From the NCBI GenBank assembly GCA_002706885.1, contig PAKY01000110.1, positions 1 through 61,821 on the forward strand: a stretch of DNA of 61,821 nucleotides, written 5' to 3'. Both the position numbers and the translations under genes were made by a program. Each line of letters opens with the position of its first letter. The first letter of the stretch is position 1. The notes under the pieces are model-generated. The model saw only the letters and a program-made list of their open reading frames with translations. It made no database searches and was not told where the DNA came from. This stretch comes from Phycisphaerae bacterium. GTDB taxonomy: Bacteria > Planctomycetota > Phycisphaerae > Phycisphaerales > UBA1924. Positions 9,646 through 17,800 of the stretch are shown one piece after another.

Positions 9646-12495
9646 TCATCCGCCCGCTCGCTCCCGGTACGCCGCCGCAAGCTCCGCCGCCCGCGCTGCC
9701 CGCGGATGCTCGATCGCCACAAAGATCTCTCTCGCCGTCTCCATATCCTCCGCGGCATCCCGCCACGCCCCGTGCTTGGCGTGGAGAATCGCGCGTGCGA
9801 AGCGCGTTTCCCCCTCCCCGCGACGATCGCCCATCTGACAGGCCAGCATTAGCCGCTCTCGGTAGAACGCCATCGCCTTCTGGTTGTCGCCGAGAGCTGC
9901 GTATGCAACCCCCAGGTTTCCAAGCGCTGTCTGCCCGTTGAGCCGATCCCCGACCTCGCGGGCAACTTCAAGCCCCTGCTCCATGAAGTCAATCGCGGCC
10001 GGCAGGTCGCCGAGTGCCGCAGAAGCTATTCCGAGACTAATGCGGACCATCGCCTCGCCTCGTCGATCACGATCCTCGCGCATGATTTCCAGACTGAGCT
10101 GGTAGTACTCAATCGCCTCTCGTATAGAGCCAATAGCAAGGTAAGCCCCGCCCAGACCCCCGAGAGCGTTCCCCTCGGCTCGCCGATCGTCGGATGCGCG
10201 CACAATCTCCAGTTGCTGCTCGAAGGACGCGATCGCGTTCGAAGTCTCACCGAGTTCCGCATACGCCACACCGATATTCCCGAGAGCGATCGCTTCAACC
10301 CTGCGGTGCTGCATAGTTCGAGCCGTCGCGATCGTCGCACTGAGCCGCCGAACACGCTCGCGTGGATACATGCGAAGCGACTCAATGTGCACGGCGGCGA
10401 ACGACAGCTCGATCAGCAACGCCGCACCCTTCACATCTTCCGTCCGAATCGCCCACTCGAAACACGCCCGAACGTTCAAGGCGTCTTCGTCATACAAGCC
10501 CACTACCTCGGCTTCAAGCCCGCTCTGAAATCGCGCTTCGAGTCTCTGGAGCCATCCAATGCGATACGAACCGTGCCGAAAATTCGCCTCGCCCACCACC
10601 TCTTCCCCAACCGAAGAAATCGCATACTCCTGCGCCAAGTCATGCAGCGAGAACCGATCACGCGCCTCGTCATACTGCACCAACGCCGCGTTGCAAAGCG
10701 TGTCCAACGCCACATCCGTCGCCGTCTGCCCCGCCAACCCAAGCACCGCGTGCGCCGCCTCCCGATCGAACGATCCGACGAACACGCCCAGCTTCACCCA
10801 CGCCTCCCGAAGCCCGTCCCCCAGAAGCTCAAGACTCGTCTCGATCGCGCGCGTCACCTCCGGCAGATGCGCCAATCGATCCGCCGCGAATGCCTCGAGA
10901 ATGTCCACGGCCCGCCGCGTCCGCGCGTTGCCGATCGCCGTCGCCAGCGTCCGCACCGCGAGCGCCAGCAACCCGCACCCATCCACCAACGCGCCCGCCT
11001 CGTCATCCGTCAGCCGCGGCGCCAGCTTCTTCGCCAGCGCCAGCGCGTCCTCGCGCTCAAACACGTCAAGCGACTCCGGCGCCACCCCCTGCATCACGAA
11101 GAACTGACGCGACGTCACGATCGTCACGCACGGCGCCCCCGCGACCAACGGCTCGACCTGCGCCGCGCTCGCCGCGTTATCGAGCACGATCAGCAACGGA
11201 CCCCGCTCCTCGACGATCTTCGCCACCTGCGCATGAAAGATCGCCTGCAGACTCTCCAGGTCGTCGGGCGTCTTCCCATTCACCCCCACCTGCGGAAGCA
11301 GCGTCGCCAGCGCCTGCGCCGCCCCCGGCGGGTTCGGTTCATTCCCCCGCAGATTGATCAGCAACTGCCCGCCGCCGAACAACCCCGCGACCTCCTGACC
11401 AAGCATCACCGCCAGCTCGGTCTTCCCGATACCGCCCTGCCCGTGATACCCGTAGATGTGAATCGAAGCCCCGGAAGTGATCTTCTCGAGAAACGCTTCC
11501 CGCTTGCGGTCACGACCAACGAAGTCCGCCCGCGCAGGCCGCAACCGCCCCGCCTCCGGCAACACGGCCAGCCGCTCGCCGCGCAGTAGCTCCAACGTCT
11601 CCTCGCCCTGACGCCGAATCGCCTCCAGCTTCGCGTCCACTTCCCCAAACCGCGCATCGAAATACCCAACGTCAGGGACTCGCTCCCCCAACGCCTCCAC
11701 CACCCGCCGAGCCACCTCCCCCGCGTCCACACCCACCGCGTCCGCCCCCGACAACCCCTCCAGCCTCGCGACCACATAGGCCTTGAACACCTTCCCGCCC
11801 CGGTCCTCCCTCAACCCCTCCCGAAAGAACAGACACCACGCGCCGTACACCGACAGCCGCCGCTTGGCATCCCCATCGACAACGAAGCCGTCCTCAAGCC
11901 CATCCGCAAACGCCGCCGCCCGCTCGACGCCACGCCGCGACTCCACCTCGCTCGCCACCCACGCCCCGAGCGCAGCGTTCACCGCCCGCTCCATCGCGCC
12001 GTCGATGTCGTCAGAAGCAAGATCGACCGCCGCCGCCTCACCCGACGCGCCATCCGTCAGCGCATCGTCAGCCAGCGCGCCAAACAAGGTGTCGTCCTTG
12101 ATCGCGCCCCGAAACGCCTTCAGCCACGTGTGGTCAGCCGTATCACGAACGCGAACAAGCGGCCGCTCGAGCAACTCGCCGCGCTTCCAGGCGTCCATCA
12201 GCGCCGGCAGGAACGGCTGCTTCTCCCCGACCTCCGCCGCGCAAGAAGCCTCCGCAAACCGCAGCGCCGCCCGCAGCGAATCCCGAGCCAGCGTCCTCAG
12301 CTCACGATCCGCCGGCAGCTTCCCCGCGCGCAACCCATCCGAAACCCGTCGCCCCACCGCGTCCCGCGCCGTCCCCGCCACCGAAGCAATCGCCGAAGTA
12401 CAAAGACCCCCAACGACCCCCGCCAGGAAGCCGTCCGTCAAACAAGCCGCCACAACCCCACCAACCGTGAACATAACCCAAGTATACATCAACAT
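9646..12495 (-). CDS. STAND-class NB-ARC ATPase with C-terminal TPR repeats
   Basis: The protein has about 949 residues. I place the start at the ATG at 12495, though in-frame ATGs at 12489 and 12474 are possible and no strong ribosome site is visible. A hydrophobic N-terminus (MFTVGGVVAACLTDGFLAGVVGGL) suggests membrane attachment. A helical region of about 300 residues follows, then an NB-ARC module: Walker A GYHGQGGIGKTEL (about 346-358), Walker B LLIVLDNA (about 434), VTSRQF sensor-like segment and the winged-helix LHDLAQEYA. The C-terminal 250 residues are TPR units (GNIGVAYAELGETSNAIASF, GNLGVAYAALGDNQKAMAFY). STAND proteins sense a ligand and oligomerise; bacterial members include antiphage sensors. 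It follows a phage-like structural cassette on the same strand, which fits a sensor or defence role, but that is inference. Confidence 0.88.
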   Translation of the reverse strand: MLMYTWVMFTVGGVVAACLTDGFLAGVVGGLCTSAIASVAGTARDAVGRRVSDGLRAGKLPADRELRTLARDSLRAALRFAEASCAAEVGEKQPFLPALMDAWKRGELLERPLVRVRDTADHTWLKAFRGAIKDDTLFGALADDALTDGASGEAAAVDLASDDIDGAMERAVNAALGAWVASEVESRRGVERAAAFADGLEDGFVVDGDAKRRLSVYGAWCLFFREGLREDRGGKVFKAYVVARLEGLSGADAVGVDAGEVARRVVEALGERVPDVGYFDARFGEVDAKLEAIRRQGEETLELLRGERLAVLPEAGRLRPARADFVGRDRKREAFLEKITSGASIHIYGYHGQGGIGKTELAVMLGQEVAGLFGGGQLLINLRGNEPNPPGAAQALATLLPQVGVNGKTPDDLESLQAIFHAQVAKIVEERGPLLIVLDNAASAAQVEPLVAGAPCVTIVTSRQFFVMQGVAPESLDVFEREDALALAKKLAPRLTDDEAGALVDGCGLLALAVRTLATAIGNARTRRAVDILEAFAADRLAHLPEVTRAIETSLELLGDGLREAWVKLGVFVGSFDREAAHAVLGLAGQTATDVALDTLCNAALVQYDEARDRFSLHDLAQEYAISSVGEEVVGEANFRHGSYRIGWLQRLEARFQSGLEAEVVGLYDEDALNVRACFEWAIRTEDVKGAALLIELSFAAVHIESLRMYPRERVRRLSATIATARTMQHRRVEAIALGNIGVAYAELGETSNAIASFEQQLEIVRASDDRRAEGNALGGLGGAYLAIGSIREAIEYYQLSLEIMREDRDRRGEAMVRISLGIASAALGDLPAAIDFMEQGLEVAREVGDRLNGQTALGNLGVAYAALGDNQKAMAFYRERLMLACQMGDRRGEGETRFARAILHAKHGAWRDAAEDMETAREIFVAIEHPRAARAAELAAAYRERAGG

Positions 12496-12519
12496 CAAAC
12501 AACCGAAACCCCCAAGCGC

Positions 12520-12615
12520 CGGCTATCAACCCCCGGATGCCGAGCGCCGGCTGCCGAATGCCGTCCCCCCTCTCCCCCTCCGTCGCTTCGTCGCTCAGTC
12601 GCTCCGTCGCTTCCC
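12520..12615. repeat. 7-mer remnants followed by an 8-mer GTCGCTTC array
   Basis: Positions 12527-12567 hold degraded GGATGCCG/CGGCTGCCG units. Positions 12579-12613 hold about four units of the 8-mer CGTCGCTT with CTCC/CTCA variants. This 8-mer family recurs at 33.7, 37.7 and 41.9 kb. The block separates the STAND ATPase from the last gene of the capsid cassette. Confidence 0.7.
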
Positions 12616-12616
12616 C

Positions 12617-12994
12617 CTACCCCACCCTCCGAAACACACACACATACCCCACCGACCACACCCGCCCCCGGTCGACGCGGTCGTCCTCGACGTACGACAC
12701 CAACGACATCCCCGCAAAGCTCCGCCCCGCGTTGTCGACCAACGTCGCCGGCTCCTCATCCGCCGAAGCCCGAGCCGCCACCGCCTGTCGCAGCGCCCAC
12801 AACGCCGAATCGGTCAGCGCAACGAGCCGCCCCGTTACCACCACTTCGAACTCCCGATCCCCGATCACCCCCGACCCCGCCTGCGACGGGTTGTCGAACA
12901 GCAACGACAAAGGCCGCAACTCAACCCCACGCTCCCCCACCCCAAACCGATGCGGCCCACTCCCAAAGAGATCAGTACCCCCAAACCCACTCAC
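12617..12994 (-). CDS. Small phage-structural-like protein of unknown role
   Basis: The 125-residue protein is the last gene of the minus-strand capsid cassette. The visible core is FEVVVTGRLVALTDSALWAL, then a loop with DNAGRSFAGMSLVSY and a final strand GRVWSVGYVCVFRRVG. The pattern of a strand, a helix listing positions, an LxDNAGR turn and an RGRxWSVxYxxxF strand resembles small tail or baseplate proteins of contractile and siphophage-like particles. I cannot name a family. Cassette position supports a virion role; function is inferred. Confidence 0.6.
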   Translation of the reverse strand: MSGFGGTDLFGSGPHRFGVGERGVELRPLSLLFDNPSQAGSGVIGDREFEVVVTGRLVALTDSALWALRQAVAARASADEEPATLVDNAGRSFAGMSLVSYVEDDRVDRGRVWSVGYVCVFRRVG

Positions 12995-12999
12995 AACGC

Positions 13000-13085
13000 G
13001 CTCCTATCCGGGCTCCAATCTGGCCCTCTGGCAATCTGCAATCTGGCCATCTGTGAACCGCCAATCTGCAATCTGGCTATCTGAA
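13000..13085. repeat. CAATCTG tandem-like repeat
   Basis: The segment reads as alternating CAATCTG and GGC(C/T)(A/C)TCTG units: CAATCTGGCC, CAATCTGCAATCTGGCCAT, CCAATCTGCAATCTGGCTAT. The 17-base CAATCTGCAATCTGGC. block occurs twice, 35 bases apart. The left part ends just before the 125-residue gene start and the right part abuts the stop of the next gene, so it fills the whole gap between two cassette genes. Confidence 0.65.
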
Positions 13086-13472
13086 CACCCCCACCCCATC
13101 CCCCGACACCGCCACCAACTCCACCACCCGCGTCGACACGCCGCCCCGACTCACGCCGTAGCTCACGCCAACCACCACGCCCGTCACGACGACCGCCGTC
13201 CGCCCCGCCGACGAACCGTTCAGCGCCGTCTCGAAGCGAAGCTCGCCGAGTTCGCCGGGCTTCGGCTCGTCCAGGTCCTCACACGCGAGCTCCTGCGTCA
13301 CGCGCACAACGACCTTCTGCTCGGGCACATCGACAAACACGACATGCGGCCCACCGTCCGACCACGCCTCGACCGTCTTCGCCGCCCGTCGTTCGATGAC
13401 CACCTTCTCAACACTCCTCCACTCCACCCCATCGAACGTGACGAGCTGAGGCCGCAACAACAACATCGCCAA
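13077..13472 (-). CDS. Small beta-rich virion-like protein (possible tail tube or stopper)
   Basis: The 131-residue protein is predicted to be nearly all strand: LVTFDGVEWRSVEKVVIERRA, HVVFVDVPEQKVVVRVTQEL, LGELRFETAL, AVVVTGVVVGVSYGVSRGG, RVVELVAVS. No signal peptide or membrane segment is seen. A single-domain beta-barrel of this size placed two genes after the major capsid gene would suit a tail-tube or head-completion protein, but I do not recognise a specific family. It lies in the same orientation as the capsid genes. Confidence 0.6.
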   Translation of the reverse strand: MAMLLLRPQLVTFDGVEWRSVEKVVIERRAAKTVEAWSDGGPHVVFVDVPEQKVVVRVTQELACEDLDEPKPGELGELRFETALNGSSAGRTAVVVTGVVVGVSYGVSRGGVSTRVVELVAVSGDGVGVFR

Positions 13473-13481
13473 ACCCCTCCA

Positions 13482-13527
13482 ATCTCCGTGTCCCCTCCGT
13501 GAGCTCCGTGCCCTCCGTGGTGAGTTA
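13482..13527. repeat. Solo half-element related to the GxxExxY terminal repeat
   Basis: On the minus strand this 46-base segment starts AACTCACCACGGAGG and continues with CACGGAG and ACGGAGG units. It is clearly related to, but more diverged and re-spaced than, the 46-bp terminal inverted repeats at 59298-59343 and 59751-59796. No GxxExxY gene accompanies it here. It lies between two cassette genes and overlaps the stop codon of the 211-residue gene. Confidence 0.65.
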
Positions 13528-14160
13528 CACCCGGACCACCCGAGACACCGACACCCGGCGCGTCACATCCGCCCGCCCGTCGCCGTCCAGATCGATCCGC
13601 GCCCGCACCCGCCTTCGCTCCTGATCGAACCGGACCCGATACCACTCCGCCTTCTCGCGCTCGATCGAGTCCCCGCCCACCGACGACGCGGAGAACACCA
13701 TGTGCAGCGCCCCGAGCGCCTCGAGCCGCGCGAGCGAGTGGCCGTTCAGCACCGCCGACGCGTCGAGCGAGCCCTCGCCGCCGTCCGGATCGACGCCCAG
13801 CATCCGCAGCACGCGCCGGTGCACGTCCTCGATCTGCGGCGCGAACGTCACGAGGCGGACCGCAGCGTTCTCGATGTCACCCGGCGGGATCACCTCCGAC
13901 TCATCCGTCGGGCGGACGCGCGAAACGCCGAGCGATGTCGCGCCCGCCGGCACGACCACCTCGAGCGTCACCCCGCCGACCACGACGACGTGCCCCATCG
14001 TGATCCGCGCCGCGTCGAACGCGACGTCCTGCGACGACATGAGCAGCATCGAGCCCGAGAGCGAACCCGTCCCGCTCACCAGCCGCTGCCCGATCCACCA
14101 CACCCGCTCAAACAGACTCGGCTCGAGCGCCAAGAGATCCCGATCCACGGCAAACGCCAT
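13525..14160 (-). CDS. Conserved-looking virion-associated protein downstream of capsid gene
   Basis: The 211-residue protein lies 185 bases after the major capsid gene. The N-terminal third has DLLALEPSLFERVWWIGQRL and a strand-rich segment (ITMGHVVVVGGVTLEVV). The C-terminal half is helical with ALGALHMVFSASS, then an Arg-rich strand region, RVRARIDLDGDGRADVTRR. A gene in this slot is often a head-tail connector or head decoration protein, but no family motif is visible. A good ribosome site (AAAGGAG) precedes the start. Confidence 0.65.
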   Translation of the reverse strand: MAFAVDRDLLALEPSLFERVWWIGQRLVSGTGSLSGSMLLMSSQDVAFDAARITMGHVVVVGGVTLEVVVPAGATSLGVSRVRPTDESEVIPPGDIENAAVRLVTFAPQIEDVHRRVLRMLGVDPDGGEGSLDASAVLNGHSLARLEALGALHMVFSASSVGGDSIEREKAEWYRVRFDQERRRVRARIDLDGDGRADVTRRVSVSRVVRV

Positions 14161-14345
14161 AGCGAACTCCTTTCAGATGAACACCCCGCGCGGGCCGCCC
14201 AGGCCCGCGCGAGACACGCCGGCGACAAGCCCAGCGCAACCCAAGCACATCTCTTCACTCTGGGTGCCACGGTGGAACGGTCAGCGGTTCCTCCGTGCTC
14301 ACCTGTGCCCGCTGAACGTCTTGTCGATGGTCACCTGAAGAACGG

Positions 14346-15509
14346 CTACGCCAACCCGCCGATCAACCCGTGCGCACGCTCGTTCTTGAACTCGAGCGTG
14401 TACTCGCCGATCACCTGCCCCACGACCGAGTCACCCGTCGACGCGAGCGGGCGGTAGTGGAAGCTGCGCCCCTGGAGCGGCAGCACGCCGATGCGCGACG
14501 AGTCGAGCAGCAGCACGACGCCCGCCGGGACCCAGCGGCTCAGGATCACCCGCGCGACGCCAAAGTCGCTCTCGTAGATCGACACCAGGTCCTGGAAGCG
14601 TGTGTCCTCGGGCAGGTACGCGCGGCTCGACGTCACGAACGAGTTGATCCGACGCTTCTGCGCCCCGCCGCAGACGATCGTGTCGACGGCGCCCGACGAA
14701 CCCTCCCAGATCTCGCGCATCGCCGCGTTGAGCACCGACTCGGTCAGCTCGTTCTCGTCGTCGCCGCCGCCCGCGGGGATGGCGCCCGAGCCGGGCTCGA
14801 AGACGTTGGTCGAGATCGACCGGATGATCCCGTTCATCGAGCGCCGGACCGTTCCCGATCCCTGCGGGCCGGCGGCGGGCGCGACGCCGTTGATGACGGT
14901 GTTCTCGAGGTCGCGCAGCAGCTCGCGCATCCGCTCCTGCTTCTGGTAGTCGACCTCGTCCGCGACGCCGATCGCCGACGAGGCCTGCATCGACCCCGAG
15001 ACGTCGATCGTCGCGGAGAGGATCTGCGTGTAGTTCGTCCGGCGCACGCGGTCGGTGAACCGCGCGGCGTCGGCCTCGCCGCCCTCGAGGGCCGCGTTGC
15101 CGAGAACGGTCAGCTCAAGGCCGTTGGTCAGCGACACAGGGTCGGTGCCGCCGTAGCCGCGGGTGACGTTCATCGCGTTGGTCGAGGCGTTGACGCCCGT
15201 GACGAGCATGACCTCACCCGTGTCGCCCGGGCGGACGAGGTCGCCGACGCGGAAGACGGCGCCGCTCTGCACGACGAAGCCCGTGGCGCCTCCAGTCACC
15301 GAGCCGTCGTTGATCGACGAGCGGTTGGGGAGCAGCGCGTCCTCGATCCATTCGTGCGCCGTGCTCGTCGCGGGGCGCTTCGCGTCGCCCAGGTGGTCGA
15401 GCAGCGGGGTCTCGTAGGGGCTGACGATGCCGATGATGTCGCTGACATCCTCCGCGAGCTCGGGCAGCGTCGCCCCCGCCCCGTACGTCGCCTTGCCAGT
15501 AAACGCCAT
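14346..15509 (-). CDS. Major capsid protein, SU10/DUF5309 type
   Basis: The 387-residue protein matches the SU10-type (DUF5309) HK97-fold major capsid layout. The N-terminus reads LAEDVSDIIGIVSPYETPLLDHLG followed by HEWIEDAL. A barrel-like insert (GAVFRVGDLVRPGDTGEVMLVTG) follows. Then come YTQILSATIDVSGSM, the long E-loop/spine region with YQKQERMRELLRDLENTVINGV, and a C-terminal P-domain-like strand set ending EYTLEFKNERAHGLIGGLA. HK97-fold coat proteins of this group normally need portal, scaffold and terminase partners; portal and scaffold-like genes sit directly upstream. A strong ribosome site (AAGGAGATAG) precedes the start. Confidence 0.85.
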   Translation of the reverse strand: MAFTGKATYGAGATLPELAEDVSDIIGIVSPYETPLLDHLGDAKRPATSTAHEWIEDALLPNRSSINDGSVTGGATGFVVQSGAVFRVGDLVRPGDTGEVMLVTGVNASTNAMNVTRGYGGTDPVSLTNGLELTVLGNAALEGGEADAARFTDRVRRTNYTQILSATIDVSGSMQASSAIGVADEVDYQKQERMRELLRDLENTVINGVAPAAGPQGSGTVRRSMNGIIRSISTNVFEPGSGAIPAGGGDDENELTESVLNAAMREIWEGSSGAVDTIVCGGAQKRRINSFVTSSRAYLPEDTRFQDLVSIYESDFGVARVILSRWVPAGVVLLLDSSRIGVLPLQGRSFHYRPLASTGDSVVGQVIGEYTLEFKNERAHGLIGGLA

Positions 15510-15541
15510 GATCTATCTCCTTCCGGGCGCAGCGACACCCT

Positions 15542-15677
15542 GGGTAGGTCGGCTCTCCGAGCCGACACGCCACGGCCTGCGCCCTGTATGTGTGCGAACG
15601 TGTGTGTGTGTGTGTGTGTGTGTGTGAACGAGTGCGAACGTGTCAGGAAGAAGTCGGCTCGGAGAGCCGACCTACCC
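15542..15677. repeat. Perfect 25-bp inverted repeat around a (TG)13 microsatellite
   Basis: The left arm is 15542-15566 and the right arm 15653-15677, perfect reverse complements of each other beginning GGGTAGGTCGGCTC. Each arm contains its own hairpin, GTCGGCTC-TCC-GAGCCGAC. The 86-base spacer carries thirteen TG units at 15601-15626 flanked by two GTGCGAACG copies. The right arm runs into the 3' end of the scaffold-like gene and supplies its last codons. Confidence 0.9.
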
Positions 15678-16203
15678 GGCGGGCTCTGAGATAGCGGGCG
15701 AGTTCGCGGCGATCGCCGCTTGTCCGCGCGGCGTGCGCGAGATCGCTGAGGGTCGCGGCGTCGTCGCGCGGACGCTCGCCGCTCATGACGCTGGATCCGA
15801 TCGACGACGGCGCGGCGGTCGCAAGCGGCGTGAACAGGAACGGCTTCTCGCGTCGCAGCGTGGCGATCGCGTCTGCGACGTCGTCGGACTGCGAGCGGGC
15901 GAGGACGTTCTCGGTCATGACGAGCGCCGTCTCGATGTCGACCGCGCCCGCCAACGCGAGCGCCCGATCGATCTCGTGTCGTCGCTCGGCCTGCGTCGCG
16001 CGCTCTCTCGACTGCGCCAACTCGCGTTCGAGCTCGGCAATCCGCGCCGCGGGGTCGAGTGGTGGCGCGTCGTCGTCGCCGTCCCGCGCCGAGGCAAGGC
16101 GGTCCGCGCTGACGGGTCGTTCGATGCTCGGTGGCGTTGGCGCCGAGGGCTGGCCCGGCAGGAACCCTTCGCCGCCGTCGCCCGGTCCGTTTCCCTTGTC
16201 CAT
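15643..16203 (-). CDS. Capsid scaffold-like protein
   Basis: The 186-residue protein lies between portal and major capsid genes, the usual scaffold slot. The start at 16203 has AAGGAG nine bases upstream; the N-terminus is Pro/Gly/Asp rich. A coiled coil spans about residues 48-75 (ARIAELERELAQSRERATQA), followed by an amphipathic helix and a segment with FLFTPLATAAP. This low-complexity, coiled-coil, acidic profile is typical of phage scaffold proteins, which are poorly conserved in sequence. The last eleven residues (VGRLSEPTSS) come from an intergenic inverted repeat, so the original C-terminus may have been different. Confidence 0.65.
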   Translation of the reverse strand: MDKGNGPGDGGEGFLPGQPSAPTPPSIERPVSADRLASARDGDDDAPPLDPAARIAELERELAQSRERATQAERRHEIDRALALAGAVDIETALVMTENVLARSQSDDVADAIATLRREKPFLFTPLATAAPSSIGSSVMSGERPRDDAATLSDLAHAARTSGDRRELARYLRARRVGRLSEPTSS

Positions 16204-16234
16204 GTCGATGTCTCCTTTCGTTCTGAGGTCTGCT

Positions 16235-17800
16235 TCAGGCGACGCCCGCGTCGGTCGGGGCGTAGCCGAGTTCGTCGAGGACGAGGCCGCGGTCGACGCC
16301 GAGTTCGACCTTGGCTCTCGCGGCCTGGGTCGCGTCGCGGCTCTCGACGGGCGTCGGGTCGGGCCAGACGAGGCGGAGGGCGCGTTCGTCGGGCGTGGTT
16401 CGGAAGGCGCCCGACGCATCGAGCGCGGTGAGCGCGAGCCTGGTCATGCGTTCGATGGCGGCGCCGTAGGCGACGCGCTTGCGGGCGGTCTTGGCGAGGA
16501 GGCTCATGAGCGTGATGCGCAGGGCGGTCGCGCTGCTGAGGTTGCCGATGCGGGCGCGGACGACGCCGCCCGCGAGTGGCGGGACGCCCGAGACCTTGTC
16601 CATCGCCTCGCGGATCTGCTCGATGTGCGTCGTCTCGCTCGGGCTGGCGGCGTCGCCACCGAAGCTCTCGATAGAGGCCTCCGGGTCGTCGGTCGACCAG
16701 ACGACGCCCGGGCCGACGGGCGCGCGATCGAAGCCCTCGAGGCGCTTGGCGAGGTACATCTTGAAGCTCTGCATCGTCACGCGGTTGGCGCGGTCGCTGA
16801 GGCGCGTGTTGAGCTCGTCCTGGAGCGGCATGAGCGGCTCGACCTCGCCGAGGCCGTCGTAGGCGAGCGGCTGGCTCTGGTTCTGGACGTGCGCGATGGG
16901 CAGGATGCCCGGCAGGAGCACGCTGCGGTCGTCACGGACGAGGCGTTCGCCCTCGTAGACCTGGCGCACGCCCGGCGCCATGACCTCGGTCACCTCCGAC
17001 GCGCGACGCCTGGGCCTCTCGCGGCGCGGGCGTCCGAAGAGGCCCGCGAGGCGGGAGCGGCGTTGGAGGGGGGTCGGCTGCTTCTCGTCGACGTCGTTGA
17101 GGTCGCGGGTGAAGCTGATGACGTAGCCGTCGAGGCGTCGGTAGTCGTCGGCGCTGACGACCGGGGCGCCGCGGCGCGGGTCGATGGTCTCGATGCGCAG
17201 AAGCTCGGCGAGGGCGTCGGGAGAGCCCGAGGCGAGGGCTTCTGTGAAGGCGCGCGGGCCGCCTGTCAGGAGGGTGTGTTCGTTCAGTCGGAGGACGAGG
17301 TCGACGGTGCCGAAAACGTGTCCGAGCAGCGCCATGTCCTGAAGGAGGGCGACGCCTCCGGACGCTTCCCAGATGGCGTCGATGACGCGTTCGATCTCGG
17401 CGCGGCGCGCTTCGTCGGGCGCTGCGCTGATGATGCGAACGGGGGCGCCGAACATGAAGTCGACCATGGTCTGGATGCGCCAGGCGATGTCGTTCTCGAT
17501 GACGAGTTCGCGCTGGGTGCGGAGGCGGTCGTCCTCGCTGAGGTCGCGGTGGCCGATGAGTCGATCGGGGAGGCCGCGGGCCTGGGCGGGGATGAGTCGG
17601 GGACGTGGTCGCGCGAGTGATGAGGCGTGGGCGACATTGTCGCGGTCATCGGAGGCGCCCGTTGGCTCGAGGGGGTTGCGGTAGTAGCTCCAAAGGAGTT
17701 CGAACCGCGGCACACGGCGGCGCTGGTGTTCCTCGATGATGATTCCGAGCAGAGCTTCGCTCAACCCGGTTCCCGCGATCCCCTCGAGCCTGTCGGGCAT
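16235..17800 (-). CDS. Phage portal protein (SPP1 gp6-like)
   Basis: The protein has 521 residues. The start at 17800 is chosen because CGGAGA lies eight bases upstream; 35 further codons are open upstream but Arg-rich and unlikely. Features of portal proteins are the N-terminal LSEALLGIIIEEHQRRR and FELLWSYYRN, a clip/stem region with LVIENDIAWRIQTMVDFMFG, the central YDGLGEVEPLMPLQDELNTR, and the crown-proximal DKVSGVPPLAGGVVRARIG...SSATALRITLMSLL. Portals form the dodecameric DNA channel in tailed phages and gene transfer agents. No terminase gene precedes it: the next gene upstream is a plus-strand membrane protein. Confidence 0.82.
   Translation of the reverse strand: MPDRLEGIAGTGLSEALLGIIIEEHQRRRVPRFELLWSYYRNPLEPTGASDDRDNVAHASSLARPRPRLIPAQARGLPDRLIGHRDLSEDDRLRTQRELVIENDIAWRIQTMVDFMFGAPVRIISAAPDEARRAEIERVIDAIWEASGGVALLQDMALLGHVFGTVDLVLRLNEHTLLTGGPRAFTEALASGSPDALAELLRIETIDPRRGAPVVSADDYRRLDGYVISFTRDLNDVDEKQPTPLQRRSRLAGLFGRPRRERPRRRASEVTEVMAPGVRQVYEGERLVRDDRSVLLPGILPIAHVQNQSQPLAYDGLGEVEPLMPLQDELNTRLSDRANRVTMQSFKMYLAKRLEGFDRAPVGPGVVWSTDDPEASIESFGGDAASPSETTHIEQIREAMDKVSGVPPLAGGVVRARIGNLSSATALRITLMSLLAKTARKRVAYGAAIERMTRLALTALDASGAFRTTPDERALRLVWPDPTPVESRDATQAARAKVELGVDRGLVLDELGYAPTDAGVA

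Noticed and set aside
15601..15626. TG run considered as part of a coding frame
   Set aside because: It lies between two genes with good starts and stops; dinucleotide runs inside an inverted repeat are non-coding.
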